Positions 6,699 to 16,445 of a stretch of 37,134 nucleotides of DNA are shown in pieces. The first letter of the stretch is position 1; the number at the start of each line of letters is the position of its first letter. Location: the NCBI RefSeq assembly GCF_000414115.1, contig NZ_AOPZ01000051.1, positions 1 through 37,134 of the forward strand, in the 5' to 3' direction. Source of the DNA: Streptomyces aurantiacus JA 4570. GTDB lineage: Bacteria; Actinomycetota; Actinomycetes; Streptomycetales; Streptomycetaceae. The position numbers and the translations under genes are program-made. The notes beneath the pieces were generated by a model. That model was not told the origin of the DNA. It saw only the letters and a list, made by a program, of their open reading frames with translations, and ran no database searches.

Positions 6699-8864
6699 AT
6701 GCTTCCCGCCGCCCCGCAGCAGGCTCCGCACACGCCCGAGAGCCAGTCGTCCGGGCGCAGTCCCGAGAACCGTCCCGGCCGCCGCCGGCGGGTCCGCCCC
6801 GGCGGCCTCGTCGACCCCGGTCAGCTCCTGAGGTCGATCCCCGACGCGCTGCACAAGCTGCGCCCGCGCGCGCTGGTCAAGAACCCCGTCCTGTTCGTCG
6901 TCGGCTGCGGCGCGGTGATCACGACCGGCACCGCGGTGTTCGACCCGTCCGTCTTCGCCTGGATCATCAGCCTCTGGCTATGGCTCACGGTGTTCTTCGC
7001 GAACCTCGCGGAGGCGGTGGCGGAGGGCCGCGGCAAGGCGCAGGCGCTCGCGCTGCGCAAGGCGCGCACGGACACGGTCGCGCTGCGGCTGCGGCACAAC
7101 TGGCGCGTGGGCACGGACCTCCAGGGCGCGGAAACGGAGGCGGTGGCCGCCACCGAGCTGCGGCCCTTCGACTTCGTCCTGGTCGAGGCGGGCGAGCTGA
7201 TCCCGGCGGACGGCGACGTGGTCGACGGGGTCGCGGCGGTCGACGAGTCCGCCGTCACGGGCGAGTCGGCCCCGGTCGTCCGGGAGTCGGGCGGCGACCG
7301 CAGCGGCGTCACGGGCGGCACGACGGTGCTGTCCGACCGGATCGTCGTGCGGGTCACCTCGCGCGCCGGGCAGTCCTTCCTGGACCGCATGATCGCGCTG
7401 GTCGAGGGCGCGTCCCGGCAGAAGACGCCGAACGAGATAGCCCTGAACATCCTGCTCGCCGCGCTCACCATCGTCTTCGTGCTGGTCGTCGTGAGCCTGC
7501 AGTCGATGGCTTCGTACGCGGACGCCGCGCAGCCCACGACCGTGCTCGTCGCGCTCCTGGTGACGCTGATCCCCACCACGATCGGCGCGCTGCTCTCCGC
7601 CATCGGCATCGCGGGCATGGACCGGCTCGTGCAGCGCAACGTGCTGGCCATGTCCGGCCGCGCGGTCGAGGCGGCGGGCGACGTGAACACCCTGCTGCTC
7701 GACAAGACCGGCACCATCACCCTCGGCAACCGCGAGGCCGACGCGTTCATGCCGCTGCCCGGCGTCGACGAGCTGCACCTCGCCGACGCGGCGCAACTGT
7801 CGTCGCTGGCCGACGAGACGCCCGAGGGCCGCTCCATCGTCGTGCATGCCAAGAACAAGTACGGGCTGCGCGCGCCCGCGCAGGGCGAGCTGGCCAACGC
7901 GCGGTTCGTGGAGTTCAGCGCGCAGACCCGGATGAGCGGCATCGATCTGCGCTGGGACAACGGCGCGGCCTGCGCCATCCGCAAGGGGGCCGCCGCCCAG
8001 GTGATCACCTGGGTGGAGCTGCGGGGCGGCTCGGTGCCGCCGCAGGCCCGGATGTTCGCCGACTCCGTCGCCGCGGCGGGCGGGACGCCGCTGCTCGTCG
8101 CGGTGCACGACTGGGACGGGCCGCGCGTCCTCGGCGTCGTCCAGCTCAAGGACGTGGTGAAGAACGGCATCCGCGAACGGTTCGCCGAGCTGCGCCGCAT
8201 GGGCATCCGCACCGTCATGATCACCGGTGACAACGCGCTCACGGCACGCGCGATCGCCCGGGAGGCGGGCGTCGACGACTTCCTCGCGGAGGCGACACCC
8301 GAGGACAAGCTCGACCTGATCAAGAAGGAGCAGGAGGGCGGGAAGCTCGTCGCGATGACGGGCGACGGCACCAACGACGCGCCCGCGCTCGCGCAGGCCG
8401 ACGTCGGCGTGGCCATGAACACCGGCACCTCGGCCGCCAAGGAGGCCGGGAACATGGTGGACCTGGACTCCAACCCGACCAAGCTCATCGAGATCGTCGA
8501 GATCGGCAAGCAGCTCCTCATCACCCGTGGCGCCCTGACCACCTTCTCCATCACCAACGACGTCGCGAAGTACTTCGCGATCATCCCGGCGATGTTCACG
8601 GGCGCGTACCCGGGCCTGGAGGCCCTCAACATCATGGGCCTGCACAGCCCGAAGTCGGCCATCACGTCGGCGATCATCTTCAACGCGCTGATCATCGTCG
8701 TGCTCATCCCGCTCGCCCTGCGCGGCGTCCGCTACACGCCGGCGTCCGCGCACGACCTGCTGCGCCGCAACCTGGCGGTGTACGGACTCGGCGGGCTCGT
8801 GCTGCCCTTCCTCGGGATCAAGTTGATCGACCTGGTGGTGTCGACGCTGCCGGGGCTGAGCTGA
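6699..8864 (+). CDS. kdpB: Potassium-transporting P-type ATPase subunit KdpB
   Basis: Full-length 721-residue catalytic subunit of the high-affinity KdpFABC potassium pump. All key elements are intact: TGES (187-190, actuator domain), phosphorylation site D335 in DKTGTIT, TGDGTND hinge (554-560), and the KdpB-specific membrane charges D621 and K624 in ITNDVAKYF. The N-terminal 60 residues are a basic, Pro-rich cytoplasmic tail. ATG 6699 has only a weak ribosome site. KdpB works with the channel-like KdpA and with KdpC, but neither lies on either side: upstream is 650 bp of non-coding DNA and downstream is an SDR gene. The reading frame is undamaged, so this is not an obvious pseudogene. It may pair with subunits encoded elsewhere or have lost its partners recently. 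Confidence 0.96.
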   Translation: MLPAAPQQAPHTPESQSSGRSPENRPGRRRRVRPGGLVDPGQLLRSIPDALHKLRPRALVKNPVLFVVGCGAVITTGTAVFDPSVFAWIISLWLWLTVFFANLAEAVAEGRGKAQALALRKARTDTVALRLRHNWRVGTDLQGAETEAVAATELRPFDFVLVEAGELIPADGDVVDGVAAVDESAVTGESAPVVRESGGDRSGVTGGTTVLSDRIVVRVTSRAGQSFLDRMIALVEGASRQKTPNEIALNILLAALTIVFVLVVVSLQSMASYADAAQPTTVLVALLVTLIPTTIGALLSAIGIAGMDRLVQRNVLAMSGRAVEAAGDVNTLLLDKTGTITLGNREADAFMPLPGVDELHLADAAQLSSLADETPEGRSIVVHAKNKYGLRAPAQGELANARFVEFSAQTRMSGIDLRWDNGAACAIRKGAAAQVITWVELRGGSVPPQARMFADSVAAAGGTPLLVAVHDWDGPRVLGVVQLKDVVKNGIRERFAELRRMGIRTVMITGDNALTARAIAREAGVDDFLAEATPEDKLDLIKKEQEGGKLVAMTGDGTNDAPALAQADVGVAMNTGTSAAKEAGNMVDLDSNPTKLIEIVEIGKQLLITRGALTTFSITNDVAKYFAIIPAMFTGAYPGLEALNIMGLHSPKSAITSAIIFNALIIVVLIPLALRGVRYTPASAHDLLRRNLAVYGLGGLVLPFLGIKLIDLVVSTLPGLS

Positions 8865-8878
8865 CGGCAGGCCCGGCC

Positions 8879-8898
8879 GACGGCATCAGAGGGCCGTC
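8879..8898 (+). terminator. Hairpin after kdpB
   Basis: GACGGC (8879-8884) and GCCGTC (8893-8898) can form a 6-bp stem with an 8-base loop 15 bp after the kdpB stop. The rest of the roughly 300-bp gap to 9160 holds two more inverted repeats: CGGTGCG/CGCACCG at 9026-9032/9040-9046 and GCCCTC/GAGGGC at 9114-9119/9123-9128. I see no gene in it. Confidence 0.4.
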
Positions 8899-9160
8899 AA
8901 AGACTGTGCGCGGCGCTTGAAGCCCGGTTCACGGGCCAGTTGGATGAACATCGTGAACACCTTCGCGCACCATGACGACCGGCCGCCTCATACGGCGGTG
9001 CCGGTCTCGCGCCCTGTTCACGTCACGGTGCGCTGACGTCGCACCGCATCCCCTTTCGCCGTGACGGGCGCTCCTGACGAGCGCGCACGGCCTTTCCGTA
9101 TCGCATGCCGCGGGCCCTCGCCGAGGGCTGTCGAGGCATGCCTCAGCACAGGATCCGATC

Positions 9161-9970
9161 ATGCCTTCTGCCGCACTGTCCGGGCGCACCGCGCTCGTCA
9201 CCGGAGCCACCTCCGGCATCGGCCACGAGACCGCCCGCCTCCTCGCCGAGCACGGCGTCACCGTGCTCGTGCACGGCCGCACCGCCGACGAGGCCCAGGC
9301 CGCCGTCGACAGGCTCGTCGCCACGGCCGGCGTCGACGTGGCGAGGCTGCGCGCGGTCGCCGCCGACTTCACCCGCCTGGAAGAGGTCGAGCAGCTCGCG
9401 AGCCGCGTCGTCGCCGAACACCCGCACCTGGACGTGCTCGTGAACAACGCGGGGATGGCCGCTCCGGAGCGCCACACCATCACCGCCGACGGCAACGAGA
9501 TCGCCTTCCAGGTGAACTTCCTCGCGCACTACCTCCTCACGAGCCTGCTCGAACCCGCCCTGACCAGTGATCCGGGTGGCCGCGTCGTCAACGTGTCGTC
9601 GTCGCTGCACCGCACGGCGTCGATCTCCTGGAGCGACCCGAACCGGGCCCGCCGCTACTCGCGCCTGGCCGCCTACGCCCAGTCGCAGCTCGCCCTCACC
9701 GTCTTCGCCGCCGACCCCCGCGTGACCGCCGTGTCCGTGCACCCCGGCGTGTGCGACACCGCGCTCCTGCCGCTGTACGCGCACGAGGGCGCGTCGGCCG
9801 CGGAGGGCGCCGCCCACGTGGTGCGGCTGTGCGACCCGGCCACCGAGATCGTCAACGGCGCGTACTACGACGGTGCCGAGCGCGTCGAGCCCGCCGCGGC
9901 CGCGACGGAGGACCGCACCGTCAAGCGCCTCAACAAGCTCGCGGCCCTGCTGGTCGGCCACGAATCTTGA
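9161..9970 (+). CDS. SDR family protein with Gln in place of the catalytic Lys
   Basis: 269-residue short-chain dehydrogenase/reductase of the retinol-dehydrogenase/WWOX-like type. The Rossmann nucleotide site is TGATSGIG at 14-21, the NNAG motif is present, and the catalytic serine region reads VVNVSSSLH. The usual catalytic Y-x-x-x-K is Y172-A-Q-S-Q176, so the lysine is replaced by glutamine. Either activity is altered or the protein has a non-classical role. ATG 9161 has a modest AGGA seven bases upstream. The bL37 peptide gene begins 18 bp after its stop, so both may share a transcript. Substrate unknown. Confidence 0.85.
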   Translation: MPSAALSGRTALVTGATSGIGHETARLLAEHGVTVLVHGRTADEAQAAVDRLVATAGVDVARLRAVAADFTRLEEVEQLASRVVAEHPHLDVLVNNAGMAAPERHTITADGNEIAFQVNFLAHYLLTSLLEPALTSDPGGRVVNVSSSLHRTASISWSDPNRARRYSRLAAYAQSQLALTVFAADPRVTAVSVHPGVCDTALLPLYAHEGASAAEGAAHVVRLCDPATEIVNGAYYDGAERVEPAAAATEDRTVKRLNKLAALLVGHES

Positions 9971-9987
9971 AGGGCTGGACCGACTGG

Positions 9988-10065
9988 ATGTCGAAGCGCG
10001 CACGCAAGAAGAGGGCACGTCGTAAGAAGAAGGCCAACCACGGCAGCAAGGCGGGGCAGAGCTAG
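9988..10065 (+). CDS. Small ribosomal protein bL37 (25 residues)
   Basis: 25-residue, extremely basic peptide: MSKRARKKRARRKKKANHG followed by SKAGQS. It matches the actinobacterial large-subunit peptide bL37 first described in Mycobacterium smegmatis ribosomes, which has the same MxKRxRKKR start and KANHG core. It would bind 23S rRNA in the 50S subunit. It starts at ATG 9988, 18 bp after the SDR stop, with GAAGGG upstream. It is too short for most gene callers and is easily lost. The C-terminal SKAGQS differs from the KRPNA-type end that I remember for the mycobacterial protein. Confidence 0.8.
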   Translation: MSKRARKKRARRKKKANHGSKAGQS

Positions 10066-10085
10066 GCGCTCTGCGGGAAGGGCCG

Positions 10086-10153
10086 CGATGGGCCGTCGCT
10101 CGACTGCGGGCCCATCGTGGCTGGTCGCGCAGTTCCCCGCGCCCCTGCGGGGC
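10086..10153 (+). repeat. Streptomyces intergenic repeat with two hairpins
   Basis: The segment containing TGGTCGCGCAGTTCCCCGCG followed by CCCCTGCGGGGC is a sequence I recognise as recurring between genes in many Streptomyces genomes. It folds as CGATGGGCC (10086-10094) with GGCCCATCG (10109-10117), and GCCCC (10141-10145) with GGGGC (10149-10153). It lies 20 bp after the bL37 stop and probably ends that transcript. Confidence 0.6.
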
Positions 10154-10188
10154 ACGTCACCAAGGCCGCTCAGCAGGCCCTCGCACGG

Positions 10189-10230
10189 TCAGCGGTACGG
10201 TCCTCCCCCGCCGGAGGGCCGCACCGCTGA
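10189..10230 (+). terminator. Hairpin before the GNAT gene
   Basis: TCAGCGGT (10189-10196) and ACCGCTGA (10223-10230) are perfect inverted arms. Further pairing (TCC..GGA) is possible inside. It is a likely factor-independent terminator for the upstream genes, without a T-run, as is usual in streptomycetes. Confidence 0.5.
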
Positions 10231-10305
10231 CGCCGTTCACGCCTCCGCCGACCCGCACGGCAGCCCTGACCCACCCACCCCATCACCCCTTCAGGAGTAC
10301 CGCCC

Positions 10306-11196
10306 GTGATCCCGCTTCAGCGGCACCAACTGCCCGCACTCTCGCGCTGGTTCACGGCCGCGGCGCCCGGCACGGCCGCACTGCCCGAGCACGTCCTCGC
10401 GCACGGAGCGGGCCAGTGGTGGGCCGACCGGGCGGTCACCCCGCGCGCCCTCGCGGTGTCGTGCGCGGGCCATGTGCTGCTGCGCGGCGACCCGCGCGCC
10501 GTCTCCCCGTGCGGCCTCGCGCCGTTCGCCGCCCATCACGTCGAGGCTCCCCCGCGCTTCCTGCCCGTGCTCGGCGCCGCCTTCGACCGCATCGTGCCGG
10601 CCGAACGCATGGCGTACGTCCACCGGGAGCACGTCGACGCGCCCCGGCCGCCGCGCGGGGTGCGGGTACGCCGTGTATCCGGTGACGACGCCGCCGCGTT
10701 CGCGGCACTGTGGGCCGACTCCGAGTGGCTGCACGCGAGTTGGGGCGGTGCCGCCGCGCTCGCCGCCTCCGGGCACGCCGTCGCCGCGTTCGACCGGGGC
10801 GGCCGGGCGGTGTCCGTGGCCTGCTCCTACTTCGCGGGCGAGGCGTACGAGGACGTGGCCGTGGCCACCGCGCCCGAGCACCGCCGCAAGGGCCTCGCGC
10901 ACGCCTGCGTCGCCGCCCTCACCGCCGACATCGCGGCCCGGGGCCGCACCGCGAGCTGGTCGTGCGCCCGCGACAACCGCCCCAGCCGCCTGCTGGCCTG
11001 GACCGCGGGCTTCCGCCTGGAGCACGAGTACACCCACTACGTGACGGGCGCGCCGCGCGCCGCCGAGGCGGCACCGGGACAGACCGCCCCACCACAGGCA
11101 CCCGCTCCCGCACAGCCACCCGTCCACGCCCACGCCCCGGCCACGAAGGCCCCCAGCCCCCATCGCGCCCCTATTCCAGCGAAACCCCACCCCTAG
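10306..11196 (+). CDS. GNAT family N-acetyltransferase
   Basis: 296 residues from GTG 10306, with TCAGGAGT ten bases upstream. The N-terminal ~120 residues form a domain with no recognised motif. The GNAT fold spans about 120-245, with the acetyl-CoA loop EHRRKGLAHACVAAL near 187-201 (R-x-x-G-x-A) and the following CARDNRPSRLLAWTAGFR, typical of the last strand and helix. Residues from about 248 are a Pro/Ala/His-rich disordered tail that is not part of the fold. The acceptor substrate is unknown. It is flanked by a terminator upstream and a 114-bp gap before mutA, so it is probably monocistronic. Confidence 0.85.
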   Translation: MIPLQRHQLPALSRWFTAAAPGTAALPEHVLAHGAGQWWADRAVTPRALAVSCAGHVLLRGDPRAVSPCGLAPFAAHHVEAPPRFLPVLGAAFDRIVPAERMAYVHREHVDAPRPPRGVRVRRVSGDDAAAFAALWADSEWLHASWGGAAALAASGHAVAAFDRGGRAVSVACSYFAGEAYEDVAVATAPEHRRKGLAHACVAALTADIAARGRTASWSCARDNRPSRLLAWTAGFRLEHEYTHYVTGAPRAAEAAPGQTAPPQAPAPAQPPVHAHAPATKAPSPHRAPIPAKPHP

Positions 11197-11198
11197 AA

Positions 11199-11214
11199 AT
11201 TACTCCGCAGTAAT
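11199..11214. promoter_or_regulatory. AT-rich 16-bp palindrome upstream of mutA
   Basis: ATTACT-CCGC-AGTAAT is a perfect inverted repeat in otherwise very GC-rich DNA. It starts 2 bp after the GNAT stop and lies about 100 bp before mutA. Palindromes of the TTACT..AGTAA type are common operators of TetR-like acyl-CoA-responsive repressors, so it could control the mut operon. A small hairpin is the alternative. Confidence 0.4.
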
Positions 11215-11298
11215 AACGTCCCGGCCGCCTCAGATCAAGACTGACGGGAAGAGTGCAAGGTCACAGCGGTGCCCCAGCACCGGGCCCTGATTCCGCCC

Positions 11299-11311
11299 TA
11301 GCATCGGAACA
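11299..11311 (+). promoter_or_regulatory. Candidate leaderless promoter of mutA
   Basis: TAGCAT (11299-11304) fits the -10 consensus and ends 6 bases before the ATG at 11311. No Shine-Dalgarno sequence is present. A convincing -35 is not seen. Confidence 0.4.
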
Positions 11312-13167
11312 TGACGGTCCTGCCTGACGACGGGCTTTCGCTGGCCGCCGAGTTCCCTGATGCGACCCATGAGCAGTGGCAGCGCCTGGTGGAAGGCGTA
11401 CTGCGGAAGTCGGGTAAGGACGTATCGGGGGCGGCGGCCGAGGAAGCGCTGTCCACCGCGCTCGAGGACGGGCTCAGCACCCGCCCCCTGTACACCGCCC
11501 CTGACGCCGTGGCCGATGTGGGCCATCCGGGTTTCGCCCCCTACGTGCGGGGGGGCCGCGCGGCGGGCGGTGCCGCGACCGGCTGGGACGTACGGCAGCG
11601 GCACGCGACGAGCGACCCCGCGCGCACGAACGAGTCCGTCCTCGCCGACCTGGAGAACGGCGTCACGTCGCTGTGGCTCACCCTGGGCCCGGACGCGCTG
11701 CCGGTGTCCGGTCTCGAGCGGGCGCTCGACGGCGTGTATCTGGACCTGGCCCCCGTCGTCCTCGACGCGGGTGCCGATGTCGAGCCCGCCGCACGGGAGT
11801 TGCTGCGCATCGTCGCGGCCGCGGGCGTCGCGAAGGACGCGGTACGCGGCAATCTCGGCGCGGACCCGCTGGCGTACGAGGCCCGCACGGGCGAGGAGTT
11901 GGCCACGGACGCGGCCGTCGAGCTCGCCCGGCTGTGCGGCCGTGAGTACCGCGGCCTGCGCGCGCTCACCGTGGACGCGCTGCCCTATCACGAGGCGGGC
12001 GGCTCCCCCGCGCAGGAGCTCGGCGCGTCGCTCGCGACCGGCGTCGCGTATCTGCGGCTCCTCACCGGCGCGGGGCTCACCCTCCAGGAGGCGTGCGCGC
12101 AGCTGGAGTTCCGGTACGCGGCCACCGCCGACCAGTTCCTGACCATCGCCAAGTTCCGTGCCGCACGCCGCCTTTGGGCGCGGGTGGCCGAGGCGAGCGG
12201 CGACGTCGACGCGGGCGCGCAGCTCCAGCACGCGGTGACGTCACCGGTGATGATGGCGCGCCGCGACCCGTGGGTGAACATGCTGCGCACGACGCTGGCC
12301 TGCATGAGCGCCGGCGTCGGCGGCGCCGACTCGGTGACGGTGCTGCCCTTCGACCACTCCTTGGGCCTGCCGGACGCCTTCGCGCGCCGCATCGCCCGTA
12401 ACACCTCGACGATCCTCCTGGAGGAGTCGCACCTGGCCCGGGTCATCGACCCGGCGGGCGGCTCCTGGTACGTGGAGCGGCTCACCGACGAACTCGCCCA
12501 CACCGCCTGGGAGTTCTTCCAGGAGATCGAGCGCGCGGGCGGCCAGGCGGCGGCCCTGCGCTCCGGCATGCTCGGCGACCGCCTCGCGGCGACCTGGGCC
12601 GAGCGCGGAAAGAAGCTCGCCAAGCGCCGCGAACCGATCACGGGCGTCAGCGAGTTCCCGAACCTGACGGAGAAGCCCGTCGAGCGCGAGCCCGCGCCCG
12701 CAGGGCCCACGGGCGGCCTGCCGCGGGTGCGCCGCGACGAGGCGTACGAAGCCCTGCGCAGCCGCTCCGACGCCCATCTCGCCGCGACCGGCGCCCGTCC
12801 GAAGGTGTTTCTGGCCGCGCTCGGCCCGGCCGCCGCGCACACCGCGCGTGCCGCGTTCGCGTCGAACCTCTTCCAGGCGGGCGGCATCGAGGCCGTGCAC
12901 GACCCGGTCTCGGTGGACGCGACGAGCGCCGCCGACGCCTTCAAGGCCAGCGGCGCCGGCGTCGCCTGCCTGTGCTCCAGCGACGCGCTGTACGCGGACG
13001 AGGCGGCGGCGGTCGCCGCGGCCCTGAAGTCGGCGGGCGCCGAGCGGGTGTTCCTCGCGGGGCGGCCCGGTGAGTACGGCAAAGATGTCGACGCGTACGT
13101 CTTCGCCGGCTGCGACGCCGTCGCCGTGCTCTCCTCCACCCTCGACCTCATGGGAGTGGCGTCATGA
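11311..13167 (+). CDS. mutA: Methylmalonyl-CoA mutase small subunit MutA
   Basis: Beta (non-catalytic) subunit of adenosylcobalamin-dependent methylmalonyl-CoA mutase, 618 residues, matching the ~616 of streptomycete MutA. It has the TIM-barrel mutase domain in about the first 450 residues ([75 protein letters not shown]). The C-terminal domain resembles the B12 domain but lacks the D-x-H-x-x-G cobalamin ligand, as expected for this subunit ([18 protein letters not shown]). It heterodimerises with MutB. Its last bases ATGA overlap the mutB start. This is the first gene of a four-gene operon. Confidence 0.96.
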   Translation: MTVLPDDGLSLAAEFPDATHEQWQRLVEGVLRKSGKDVSGAAAEEALSTALEDGLSTRPLYTAPDAVADVGHPGFAPYVRGGRAAGGAATGWDVRQRHATSDPARTNESVLADLENGVTSLWLTLGPDALPVSGLERALDGVYLDLAPVVLDAGADVEPAARELLRIVAAAGVAKDAVRGNLGADPLAYEARTGEELATDAAVELARLCGREYRGLRALTVDALPYHEAGGSPAQELGASLATGVAYLRLLTGAGLTLQEACAQLEFRYAATADQFLTIAKFRAARRLWARVAEASGDVDAGAQLQHAVTSPVMMARRDPWVNMLRTTLACMSAGVGGADSVTVLPFDHSLGLPDAFARRIARNTSTILLEESHLARVIDPAGGSWYVERLTDELAHTAWEFFQEIERAGGQAAALRSGMLGDRLAATWAERGKKLAKRREPITGVSEFPNLTEKPVEREPAPAGPTGGLPRVRRDEAYEALRSRSDAHLAATGARPKVFLAALGPAAAHTARAAFASNLFQAGGIEAVHDPVSVDATSAADAFKASGAGVACLCSSDALYADEAAAVAAALKSAGAERVFLAGRPGEYGKDVDAYVFAGCDAVAVLSSTLDLMGVAS

Positions 13168-15401
13168 CGATCCCCGACTTCTCCGGCATCGGCCTGGAGC
13201 CGGACGCGGCCCCGCGGGGCTCCGCCGAGCAGTGGCGCGCCGCGGTCGAGGCGGCCACCGGCAAGGACGCCGACGACCTGCTGTGGGAGACTCCGGAGGG
13301 CATCGCCGTCCAGCCGCTGTACACCGACGCGGACCTGACGGGCGTGGACTTCCTGGGGACGTACCCGGGCGTTGCGCCGTATCTGCGCGGCCCCTACCCG
13401 ACGATGTACGTCAACCAGCCCTGGACGATCCGGCAGTACGCGGGTTTCTCCACCGCGCAGGAGTCCAACGCCTTCTACCGCCGCAACCTCGCGGCGGGCC
13501 AGAAGGGCCTCTCCGTCGCCTTCGACCTGCCGACGCACCGCGGCTACGACAGCGACCACCCGCGCGTCACCGGCGACGTCGGCATGGCGGGCGTGGCCAT
13601 CGACTCGATCTACGACATGCGTCAGCTGTTCGACGGCATTCCGCTGGACAAGATGACGGTGTCGATGACGATGAACGGCGCCGTGCTTCCCGTACTCGCG
13701 CTGTACATCGTCGCCGCCGAGGAGCAGGGCGTGCCGCCGGAGAAGCTGGCGGGGACCATTCAGAACGACATTCTCAAAGAGTTCATGGTCCGCAACACGT
13801 ACATCTATCCGCCGAAGCCCTCGATGCGCATCATCTCCGACATCTTCTCGTTCACCTCGCAGAAGATGCCGCGCTACAACTCCATCTCGATCTCCGGCTA
13901 TCACATCCAGGAGGCCGGGGCGACGGCCGATCTGGAGCTGGCGTACACGCTCGCGGACGGCGTCGAGTATCTGCGGGCGGGGCGCGAGGCGGGTCTGGAC
14001 GTGGACGCCTTCGCGCCGCGGCTCTCGTTCTTCTGGGCCATCGGCATGAACTTCTTCATGGAGGTCGCCAAGCTGCGCGCGGCGCGCCTGCTGTGGGCGA
14101 AGCTGGTCAAGCAGTTCGACCCGAAGAACGCCAAGTCCCTTTCGCTGCGCACCCATTCGCAGACCTCGGGCTGGTCGCTGACCGCCCAGGACGTCTTCAA
14201 CAACGTGACGCGCACCTGCGTGGAGGCGATGGCGGCGACGCAGGGCCACACGCAGTCCCTGCACACGAACGCCCTCGACGAGGCGCTCGCACTGCCCACC
14301 GACTTCTCGGCGCGCATCGCCCGCAACACCCAGCTCCTGCTCCAGCAGGAGTCGGGCACCTGCCGGGTCATCGACCCCTGGGGCGGCAGCGCGTACGTGG
14401 AGAAGCTGACGTACGACCTGGCGCGCCGTGCCTGGCAGCACATCCAGGAGGTCGAGGCAGCTGGCGGCATGGCGCAGGCCATCGACGCGGGCATCCCGAA
14501 GCTGCGCGTCGAGGAGGCCGCCGCGCGCACGCAGGCGCGCATCGACTCCGGTCGGCAGCCGGTGATCGGCGTGAACAAGTACCGGGTGGAGACCGACGAG
14601 CAGATCGAGGTCCTGAAGGTCGACAACTCCTCGGTGCGCACCCAGCAGATCGAGAAGCTGCGGCGGCTGCGCGAGGAGCGCGACGACGCGGTGTGCCAGG
14701 ACGCCCTCGCCAAGCTGACGGCGGCCGCCGAGCGCGGCTCGGGCCCCGGTCTTGAGGGCAATCTCCTCGCTCTCGCCGTCGACGCGGCCCGCGCGAAGGC
14801 CACGGTCGGGGAGATCTCCGACGCCCTGGAGAAAGCGTACGGGCGGCACGCGGGCCAGATCCGTACGATCTCCGGTGTGTACCGCACCGAAGCAGGCCCG
14901 TCGCCGTCCGTCGACCGCACCCGCGCGCTGGTCGCGTCCTTCGAGGAGGCCGAGGGGCGCCGCCCGCGCATCCTGGTCGCCAAGATGGGCCAGGACGGCC
15001 ACGACCGCGGCCAGAAAGTCATCGCGACCGCCTTCGCCGACCTGGGCTTCGACGTCGACGTCGGCCCGCTGTTCCAGACCCCCGGGGAGGTGGCGCGGCA
15101 GGCCGTCGAGGCGGACGTGCACATCGTCGGCGTCTCGTCGCTGGCGGCCGGGCACCTCACGCTCGTACCGGCGCTGCGCGCGGAGCTGGCCGCCGAGGGC
15201 CGCGAGGACATCATGATCGTCGTGGGCGGCGTGATCCCCCCGCAGGACGTCGAGGCGCTGCACGAGGCGGGCGCGGCTGCGGTGTTCCCGCCCGGCACGG
15301 TCATCCCCGACGCGGCGTACGACCTGGTGCGGCGGCTCGCCGCCGGGCTCGGCCACGAACTGCCCGCCGCCGAGGCCGCGTCCGGCAGTGGCGAGCTGTG
15401 A
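13164..15401 (+). CDS. mutB: Methylmalonyl-CoA mutase large (catalytic) subunit MutB
   Basis: Catalytic subunit that interconverts (R)-methylmalonyl-CoA and succinyl-CoA with adenosylcobalamin. This links valine, isoleucine and odd-chain catabolism to the TCA cycle and can supply polyketide extender units. 745 residues, near the ~733 of characterised streptomycete MutB. The TIM-barrel contains [29 protein letters not shown] and [16 protein letters not shown]. The C-terminal B12 domain carries the base-off ligand motif D611-G-H613-D-R-G616, then [14 protein letters not shown] and [14 protein letters not shown] 13164 overlaps the mutA stop by 4 bp; meaB follows after 12 bp. Confidence 0.97.
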   Translation: MTIPDFSGIGLEPDAAPRGSAEQWRAAVEAATGKDADDLLWETPEGIAVQPLYTDADLTGVDFLGTYPGVAPYLRGPYPTMYVNQPWTIRQYAGFSTAQESNAFYRRNLAAGQKGLSVAFDLPTHRGYDSDHPRVTGDVGMAGVAIDSIYDMRQLFDGIPLDKMTVSMTMNGAVLPVLALYIVAAEEQGVPPEKLAGTIQNDILKEFMVRNTYIYPPKPSMRIISDIFSFTSQKMPRYNSISISGYHIQEAGATADLELAYTLADGVEYLRAGREAGLDVDAFAPRLSFFWAIGMNFFMEVAKLRAARLLWAKLVKQFDPKNAKSLSLRTHSQTSGWSLTAQDVFNNVTRTCVEAMAATQGHTQSLHTNALDEALALPTDFSARIARNTQLLLQQESGTCRVIDPWGGSAYVEKLTYDLARRAWQHIQEVEAAGGMAQAIDAGIPKLRVEEAAARTQARIDSGRQPVIGVNKYRVETDEQIEVLKVDNSSVRTQQIEKLRRLREERDDAVCQDALAKLTAAAERGSGPGLEGNLLALAVDAARAKATVGEISDALEKAYGRHAGQIRTISGVYRTEAGPSPSVDRTRALVASFEEAEGRRPRILVAKMGQDGHDRGQKVIATAFADLGFDVDVGPLFQTPGEVARQAVEADVHIVGVSSLAAGHLTLVPALRAELAAEGREDIMIVVGGVIPPQDVEALHEAGAAAVFPPGTVIPDAAYDLVRRLAAGLGHELPAAEAASGSGEL

Positions 15402-15413
15402 GCCGCTGAGTCC

Positions 15414-16445
15414 ATGGCACCGAGGATCGATCTCGACAGTTATGTGAAGGGCGTGCTCGACGGCAAGCGCGCGCACATCGCGCGCGCGATCACGCTCGTG
15501 GAGTCCACCAAGGCCGAACACCGGGCGCTCGCACAGCAGTTGCTGACGCAGCTGCTCCCGCACTCCGGGCGGGCGCGGCGGATCGGCATCAGCGGGGTGC
15601 CGGGCGTGGGCAAGTCCACGTTCATCGACGCGCTCGGCACGATGCTGACGTCGATGGGCCATCGGGTCGCGGTGCTCGCCGTCGACCCGTCGTCGTCACG
15701 GACGGGCGGTTCCATCCTGGGCGACAAGACCCGCATGGAGCGCCTGTCGGTGGATCCGTCGGCGTTCGTGCGGCCCTCCCCCACGGCGGGGACGCTCGGC
15801 GGGGTCGCGAAGGCCACCCGCGAGTCCATCGTGGTGATGGAAGCGGCGGGGTACGACGTGGTGCTCGTGGAGACCGTGGGCGTCGGCCAGTCGGAGACTG
15901 CCGTGGCGAACATGGTCGACACCTTCCTGCTCCTCACGCTGGCCCGCACCGGCGACCAACTCCAGGGCATCAAGAAGGGCGTCCTGGAGCTGGCCGACGT
16001 GATCGCGGTCAACAAGGCGGACGGGCCGCACGAGCGGGACGCGCGCTCGGCGGCGCGTGAACTGGCGGGTGCGCTGCGGCTGATGCATCCGTCCGACGCC
16101 GCGTGGACACCACCCGTACTGAGCTGCAGCGCCCGCGAGTCGAAGGGCCTCGACACCCTGTGGGACCGGCTGGAACAGCACCGCGCGCTCCTGGACTCCA
16201 CCGGCCGCCTCGCCGCGAAGCGCCGCGACCAGCAGGTCGACTGGACGTGGACGATGGTCCGCGACGAACTGCTCGGCCGGCTCCACGCCCACCCCGACGT
16301 GCGGCGGCTCGCACCGGACCTGGAGGCGCGGGTGCGGGAGGGGACGCTGACGGCGACCACGGCGGCGGAGCGGATCCTGGAGGCGTTCCAGGGCGACCAG
16401 GCGCTCCAGGGCGACCAGCGCCAAGGAGAGGGAACAGCTCAGTGA
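15414..16445 (+). CDS. meaB: MeaB/ArgK-family G-protein chaperone of methylmalonyl-CoA mutase
   Basis: 343-residue SIMIBI-class GTPase that loads and protects the adenosylcobalamin of methylmalonyl-CoA mutase. Walker A GVPGVGKS is at 61-68. The family signature SSSRTGGSILGDKTRM, the switch/Walker B region VVLVETVGVGQSE and the guanine-specificity motif NKADG are all present. The last residues are a Gln/Gly-rich tail from a short coding duplication (GCGACCAG repeated near 16393-16420). ATG 15414 lies 12 bp after mutB. The stop TGA overlaps the next start (GTGA). Confidence 0.95.
   Translation: MAPRIDLDSYVKGVLDGKRAHIARAITLVESTKAEHRALAQQLLTQLLPHSGRARRIGISGVPGVGKSTFIDALGTMLTSMGHRVAVLAVDPSSSRTGGSILGDKTRMERLSVDPSAFVRPSPTAGTLGGVAKATRESIVVMEAAGYDVVLVETVGVGQSETAVANMVDTFLLLTLARTGDQLQGIKKGVLELADVIAVNKADGPHERDARSAARELAGALRLMHPSDAAWTPPVLSCSARESKGLDTLWDRLEQHRALLDSTGRLAAKRRDQQVDWTWTMVRDELLGRLHAHPDVRRLAPDLEARVREGTLTATTAAERILEAFQGDQALQGDQRQGEGTAQ

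Noticed and set aside
9751..9987. Longer frame fused upstream of the bL37 peptide
   Set aside because: It lies inside the SDR gene in another frame. The bL37 start at 9988 matches the family start exactly.
11197..11310. Cobalamin riboswitch before mutA
   Set aside because: The 114-bp gap is too short and has no B12-box-like sequence; mutA looks leaderless.
11988..15662. 1224-codon open frame on the minus strand opposite mutA/mutB
   Set aside because: High-GC antisense shadow. The plus strand encodes complete MutA, MutB and MeaB with all motifs.
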